Source: Acidobacteriota bacterium
Lineage (GTDB): Bacteria > Acidobacteriota > Blastocatellia > Chloracidobacteriales > JADJPF01
Reading direction: 5' to 3'
DNA length: 55,062 nt
Assembly: GCA_016213785.1 (NCBI GenBank)
Contig: JACQZQ010000127.1
Coordinates: forward strand, 1 to 55,062
Shown: positions 51,528-55,062 of the stretch, one piece after another
Layout of the letters: each line of letters opens with the position of its first letter
Numbering within the stretch: the first letter of the stretch is position 1
The notes under the pieces: model-generated
Database searches by the model: none
What the model saw: only the letters and a program-made list of their open reading frames with translations
What the model was told of the DNA's origin: nothing
Made by a program: the position numbers and the translations under genes

Positions 51528-53990
51528 TCACGCTTCAACTGTAACATCGCTATCGATTACAGCCTGGCAGGCCAGAATGTAATTCAGCGCCTTGTCTTCT
51601 TCAGTGAGGGCATCTTCCACGGTCATCCTTACATTGCCAGATACAAGCTTGACACGACATGATCCACACGTTCCAGAGCGACAAGCGTTGTCGATGAAGA
51701 TACCTGCTTCGTCAGCTACATCAAGAATCGTCGCGCTGACCGGCACAGGTGCTGTGATGTCCGAAACCTCAAAGCGCACGTTGCCTGCGATCTTGCTTGA
51801 TGCAGTACCCTTCGCCGTCGGATCGCGTTTAACAGTGCCAAACGCCTCAGTCTTGATTTGTGCGACAGGCACACCAAGCCTAAGAAGTGTGTCCTTGACA
51901 GCATCCATCATGGGCGGCGGGCCGCATAGATGCACCCGACGCTTTGCAATGTCTGGGATCACCGCTGTTAGTAGGCTCGCGTCTATGACACCGACGGCAC
52001 CAGACCATGGCTCATCGCCCGGGCTACTCATGGTGACAGTAACGGCAAGATTAGCGTTGCGGGACTGTAACTGGGCTAGCGCCTCGCGAAAAATGAAGTC
52101 ACGCGGTGCATGGAAGCCCAGAATTAAATATATCTTGCCAGACCAGTTGATGTCAGTTAGATAACGCGCTGCACTCATCATAGGGGTGATACCTACACCG
52201 CCGCCGATCAGAACTATACTTTCTGCTTCTGCCCCAGTGAAGAAAAATGTCCCGCTTGGGGCCTCGATCTCAATTTCGTCCCCGATCTTTACCTCATCAT
52301 GCAACCAACGCGAAACCAAGCCATGCTCTTCTCGTTTGACCGTGATTTCGATCCAATCGCTCCAAGTGGGGGAGGATGCAATGGTGTAAGAGCGCTTGGT
52401 TGCGATGCCACGCGGCTCTATATGGAGCGTCAGAAACTGACCAGCCAGATAATTGAATGGGATCTGGCTCCCATCACGAGTTCTAAAGCGGAATGTCTTC
52501 ACGTTGTGAGTCACATTTTCCACTTCAGCGAGTGTGAGCTTGCCCCGCCACCTGATTTTTCCAGTCGCTGCATCATTCTTCCGATAGAGGGAAGGCTCCC
52601 GAATTATTTTTGGAGGTTGCGGTATAGTCTCGACCCTGCGATGCCAGTAACTAGATGAAGGAAAGCATTTGCCGAAAGCGACCAGTAGCTTTGGCGACCC
52701 CTTGATCCGAATCTTCCGCCGCAGCAGTGCCCACACCAGATTTTTTTCCTTCCTTAGAAAGCCGATCCACGTCTGCGAGTCAGCGGTAACGTGCAGATCG
52801 GGCCGGCCAATATGTCCCTCTTTAACGTTGATCTTCTGTTGCTGAATCACAACAGTTGCCTGCCGCTGCTCATGGCCGGTGAAGGTGAAATGAAAAGTAG
52901 CGTTCAAACCCTCTGACTTACCTGGCTGGAAGACATTTGGCATTCCTTTAAGGAAAACCTCGATGGTGTTTGGCCGTAAGCTGTTGCCCACGTGCTTAAT
53001 TGTCTTATGGGGAAACCGTTTGGCGACATACTCCTCGGCATCGGAATTCTCAGCAACATAAATCGTCTCTTCCTTTTCCTGAAGGGGCCGAACGATTTCA
53101 TTGAGATGTGCCTTCCGATCGGTAAGGTATGGACCAATAACGTCTTCTCCGGCTGGGCAGACCGCCAGACAGTACGCCGATTTGTAATTCGCCCCAAAGG
53201 ACAGGCTCTGCCACATCGAAGCCGACTCTGCATCACTGACTCGACTGCGGTAGTCGCGGGCATTCTTGCTTTCGGCTACTTGCTCGACCCAATCGGTGAA
53301 GCCTCCCATGAACTCCCGATAGTTATGGGTGTAGCAGGCTGAGAAGTTAAAATCCCCTTCCGAGGAAATAGCCCCCACAGGACATGCGGCCACACACAGT
53401 TTACATTCCAGACAAGGGTTATAGTTGATTGGCTGGCTAGACTCAGAAACCTCGGCATCAACCAAGATGGTGCCCAACAGGATGAAATTACCGAACTTCT
53501 CATGGATCACGTTGCGGTGAATGCCCATCATTCCTAGCCCTGCCGCCACCGCGACTGGTTTATGTGATACGATCCATACCTTGCCGGGAAACTGAGCCAT
53601 TTCCATCGGGAAGCCCATTGCTGGATTCATTGCTCGAATTCCTCGCTCTTCCAGCGTCTGAACCACGCTTCGGGCAATTTCATTGACCTCCTCCCCGCTA
53701 TGGTGGAATTCGGTGTTGGAGATCGAGCGGGCTGTTGTCCGAATGGCCTCTCGATTCATGCGAACCACGAAACTGATCAGTGTCTTGGTATGCGGGAACG
53801 CCTTGAAGATGTCTTCGCGCTGACTGTCCAAAGCAGGTCTGTCGATCTCGACAAACCCCACGTCATCAGCACCAGCATCGAGGACTAGTTGCTTTAGCCA
53901 TGCGGCATCCAGCGACTCCTTCCTAGGAGAAATAGCGTTCACAGTCTTCAGGTGAATCCGCTGCACGGTCGGGTGGTTTTCAAGCTTCAT
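51528..53990 (-). CDS. fused iron-sulfur (QueG/reductive-dehalogenase-like)-SCP2-ferredoxin reductase protein
   Basis: Domains over 820 residues: an RdhA/QueG-like N-terminal region at about 25-320 with cluster motif CLECKLCVAACP (Cys193, 196, 199, 203) and a second CLAVCP; a sterol-carrier-protein-2-like segment at about 340-445; a flavin-binding reductase domain at about 480-580 (KRSYTIAS); an NAD-binding part (GGGVGITPMMS); and a C-terminal plant-type [2Fe-2S] domain (CRSGTCGSC...C). It looks like a self-sufficient NAD(P)H-driven reductase, comparable in layout to fused aerobic reductive dehalogenases. The substrate is unknown, and a corrinoid site is not proven. GC-rich codon use differs from all genes to its left, indicating transfer. 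A MarR gene precedes it. Confidence 0.75.
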   Translation of the reverse strand: MKLENHPTVQRIHLKTVNAISPRKESLDAAWLKQLVLDAGADDVGFVEIDRPALDSQREDIFKAFPHTKTLISFVVRMNREAIRTTARSISNTEFHHSGEEVNEIARSVVQTLEERGIRAMNPAMGFPMEMAQFPGKVWIVSHKPVAVAAGLGMMGIHRNVIHEKFGNFILLGTILVDAEVSESSQPINYNPCLECKLCVAACPVGAISSEGDFNFSACYTHNYREFMGGFTDWVEQVAESKNARDYRSRVSDAESASMWQSLSFGANYKSAYCLAVCPAGEDVIGPYLTDRKAHLNEIVRPLQEKEETIYVAENSDAEEYVAKRFPHKTIKHVGNSLRPNTIEVFLKGMPNVFQPGKSEGLNATFHFTFTGHEQRQATVVIQQQKINVKEGHIGRPDLHVTADSQTWIGFLRKEKNLVWALLRRKIRIKGSPKLLVAFGKCFPSSSYWHRRVETIPQPPKIIREPSLYRKNDAATGKIRWRGKLTLAEVENVTHNVKTFRFRTRDGSQIPFNYLAGQFLTLHIEPRGIATKRSYTIASSPTWSDWIEITVKREEHGLVSRWLHDEVKIGDEIEIEAPSGTFFFTGAEAESIVLIGGGVGITPMMSAARYLTDINWSGKIYLILGFHAPRDFIFREALAQLQSRNANLAVTVTMSSPGDEPWSGAVGVIDASLLTAVIPDIAKRRVHLCGPPPMMDAVKDTLLRLGVPVAQIKTEAFGTVKRDPTAKGTASSKIAGNVRFEVSDITAPVPVSATILDVADEAGIFIDNACRSGTCGSCRVKLVSGNVRMTVEDALTEEDKALNYILACQAVIDSDVTVEA

Positions 53991-54002
53991 GCGTTACTCC
54001 TT

Positions 54003-54016
54003 GTTGTATATACAAC
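54003..54016. promoter_or_regulatory. MarR-type operator ahead of the oxidoreductase gene
   Basis: GTTGTATATACAAC is a perfect 14-bp palindrome 13 bases before the oxidoreductase ATG on the minus strand, next to its AAGGAG ribosome site. The same core occurs at 54508-54519 upstream of the MarR gene. Confidence 0.7.
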
Positions 54017-54032
54017 TATCTGGCAAAAAAAA

Positions 54033-54473
54033 TTAGTTTACATCTAACCCTTTGCTGACTCGCTTCATGGCTTGATTCAATTGCTCCACGAACTCGTCCC
54101 CAAGAACCTTTTTGACCTGCTGTTGCGCCTCGTTCCAGACTGGAATCGCCTTTTCCAAAAGCTCACGCCCTTGCGGTGTCAGGCAAAAAGGCTGTGAGCG
54201 GCCATCCTTGTCAGGCACAACTTCCAGCCAGCCGCGAGCCTTCATTCGTTCAACATTGCGGCTGAGAGTCGAAATGTCGAGATGCAGATGTTGGCAAACG
54301 TCAATCGGGCGAGCCGTACCCATTTTGGCGGCAGCGACAAGAATATTCAATTGACTCACTTTCAGGTCGAGCGACCGCAGGGCGTCATCATAGATGTTGG
54401 TAATGACGCGATTCAGCATGCGTAGCCGAACGGCAACGCACTCGCTAGCGATCTTGTTAATCATCACTTGCAT
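54033..54473 (-). CDS. MarR-family transcriptional regulator
   Basis: The 146-residue protein is a winged-helix MarR regulator: LNRVITNIYDDALRSLDLKVSQLNILVAAAKMGTARPIDVCQHLHLDISTLSRNVERM is the DNA-binding half, then the wing WLEVVPDKDGRSQPFCLTPQGRELLEKA, and a C-terminal dimerisation helix. It is GC-rich like the oxidoreductase gene 42 bases downstream. Two matching palindromes flank it, one over its own promoter, so autorepression and control of the oxidoreductase, relieved by a small ligand, are likely. The ligand is unknown. Confidence 0.88.
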   Translation of the reverse strand: MQVMINKIASECVAVRLRMLNRVITNIYDDALRSLDLKVSQLNILVAAAKMGTARPIDVCQHLHLDISTLSRNVERMKARGWLEVVPDKDGRSQPFCLTPQGRELLEKAIPVWNEAQQQVKKVLGDEFVEQLNQAMKRVSKGLDVN

Positions 54474-54506
54474 ACGTCAGCTACCACTTCATTCTTTCTG
54501 ATTTTG

Positions 54507-54535
54507 ATTGTATATACAACTACTTTGTTAGTCAA
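54507..54535 (-). promoter_or_regulatory. sigma-70 promoter with overlapping MarR operator
   Basis: On the minus strand TTGACT (54530-54535) and TACAAT (54507-54512) are spaced by 17 bases, close to the sigma-70 consensus. The palindrome TTGTATATACAA at 54508-54519 covers the -10 box, so a bound MarR dimer would block RNA polymerase. Confidence 0.72.
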
Positions 54536-54880
54536 GACTGGTATCCCCCCTTACAACCATTTTCTTCTTTGCTAGCAGCTTCATTCTGCCCTACTTTGTT
54601 ATGGTCTCCTACTATTATTGAGATAAAAAAAGTAGTTTTAAAAAAGCAAAGTAAAAATGATGTTTTCCTACTCTTCCTCGAATTATTTCAACTCGATTGC
54701 CTATACTATAAGTTTATTACCTCTTACTTGCTTTTAATTATATTGAACTCACGTTATTTAGGGCAAAAGTGATGGAGAAAACCCTGTTGAGGGAATATAG
54801 AGAAGTTGTTAAGAAAATAACTAAACACCTCTAGGGAAAGCTTTTTGGTAGTTATATCTCTCAACAACTTTTTTAATTAC
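54536..54880. other. intergenic region with a possible terminator
   Basis: Base composition returns to AT-rich. AAGTTGTT (54803-54810) pairs with AACAACTT (54863-54870), with an inner pair ATAACTA (54817-54823) and TAGTTAT (54849-54855). This could terminate the beta-barrel gene that ends at 54881. I see no gene here. Confidence 0.4.
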
Positions 54881-55062
54881 TTAGAACCTGTAATTAATAT
54901 CTAACTGTATGCGTTTAGAAGTACGGTTTTCAACTCCCCTCAATACATTAAAACGCTCTGTAAAGAAAAGATTGCCTTTAACAAAAATATTTTTGCTTAA
55001 GGTATAACCCATAGAAACACGGCTACTTCTACTATTTGTAGCTAGAAAATCGCTATAAGCAA
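54881..55062 (-). CDS. C-terminal end of an outer-membrane beta-barrel protein
   Basis: The minus-strand frame is open from the window edge to a TAA at 54881-54883 and encodes about 60 residues. Alternating polar and hydrophobic strands are visible (SRVSMGYTLSKNIFVKGNLFF and KRIQLDINYRF), and the chain ends in a phenylalanine, as outer-membrane barrel proteins do for recognition by the BAM machinery. The N-terminus is outside the window, so the specific family cannot be named. AT-rich codon use matches the main part of the window, not the adjacent GC-rich island. Confidence 0.6.
   Translation of the reverse strand, partial: AYSDFLATNSRSSRVSMGYTLSKNIFVKGNLFFTERFNVLRGVENRTSKRIQLDINYRF

Noticed and set aside
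51592-52658. Plus-strand open frames inside the oxidoreductase gene
   Set aside because: They are antisense to a clear multi-domain enzyme. High GC lengthens chance frames, and there is no ribosome site or family motif.
54569-54772. 67-codon plus-strand frame near the right edge
   Set aside because: It lacks a ribosome site and any family motif, and its composition is that of intergenic DNA.

Overview
This window is dominated by a complete-looking type VI secretion system (T6SS) of a Gram-negative bacterium, set in an accessory region. Most of the DNA is visibly AT-rich. The repertoire of HYR, FecR, FG-GAP/NHL and caspase-TPR proteins, a Reg_prop-type receptor and a PilZ protein with a long C-terminal repeat tail suggests Acidobacteriota or a similar deep-branching lineage. 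That assignment is an inference, because no rRNA or other marker gene is present.

Layout. Bases 1-1618 hold insertion-sequence debris: the 3' part of an ISL3 transposase and a decayed IS481 fragment. Bases 1849-9426 are a T6SS-adjacent envelope and signalling module: a PEGA/FGE-fold membrane protein, two secreted DUF4384 proteins, a probable lipoprotein serine protease, and two proteins that fuse an FHA domain through a membrane helix to a lytic transglycosylase. Bases 9587-29850 are the T6SS core in the order tssK, tssL, tssM, tagJ/impE, tssA, tssB, tssC, two hcp genes, tssE, tssF, tssG, clpV, an unknown gene, vgrG. I found no tssJ. Bases 29869-32855 are the spike-loading and effector cassette: DUF4123 adaptor, PAAR tip, a small probable accessory protein, a probable effector that looks like an inactive metallopeptidase, and a possible immunity gene.

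Bases 33137-38841 encode an HYR-repeat surface protein, a FecR/Big_1 protein and a caspase-PEGA-TPR protein. Bases 39062-42805 encode a single-chain membrane receptor and sigma-54 activator (propeller repeats, Y_Y_Y, membrane helix, PAS, AAA+, Fis-type HTH). Bases 43242-51163 are accessory genes: two unknown proteins with hydrophobic segments (one with a layout like the delta-endotoxin pore domain), an FG-GAP/NHL surface protein, a small unknown, an ankyrin protein, an unknown minus-strand gene and a PilZ-like protein. Bases 51437-54535 are a distinctly GC-richer minus-strand island with a MarR regulator and a large iron-sulfur/flavin fusion oxidoreductase. The right edge carries the C-terminus of an outer-membrane beta-barrel.

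Regulation. Sigma-54-type promoters (GG-N10-GC, or a close variant) lie ahead of the envelope module, tssK, tssM, tssB, the HYR gene and the first gene after the activator. An array of 11-bp direct repeats sits upstream of the last of these. The simplest reading is that the receptor/activator at 39062-42805 controls the T6SS and its neighbours as one sigma-54 regulon.

The most unusual points are this regulon, the paired FHA-lytic transglycosylase fusions in a system without tssJ, the two Hcp forms, and the catalytically dead-looking effector candidate.
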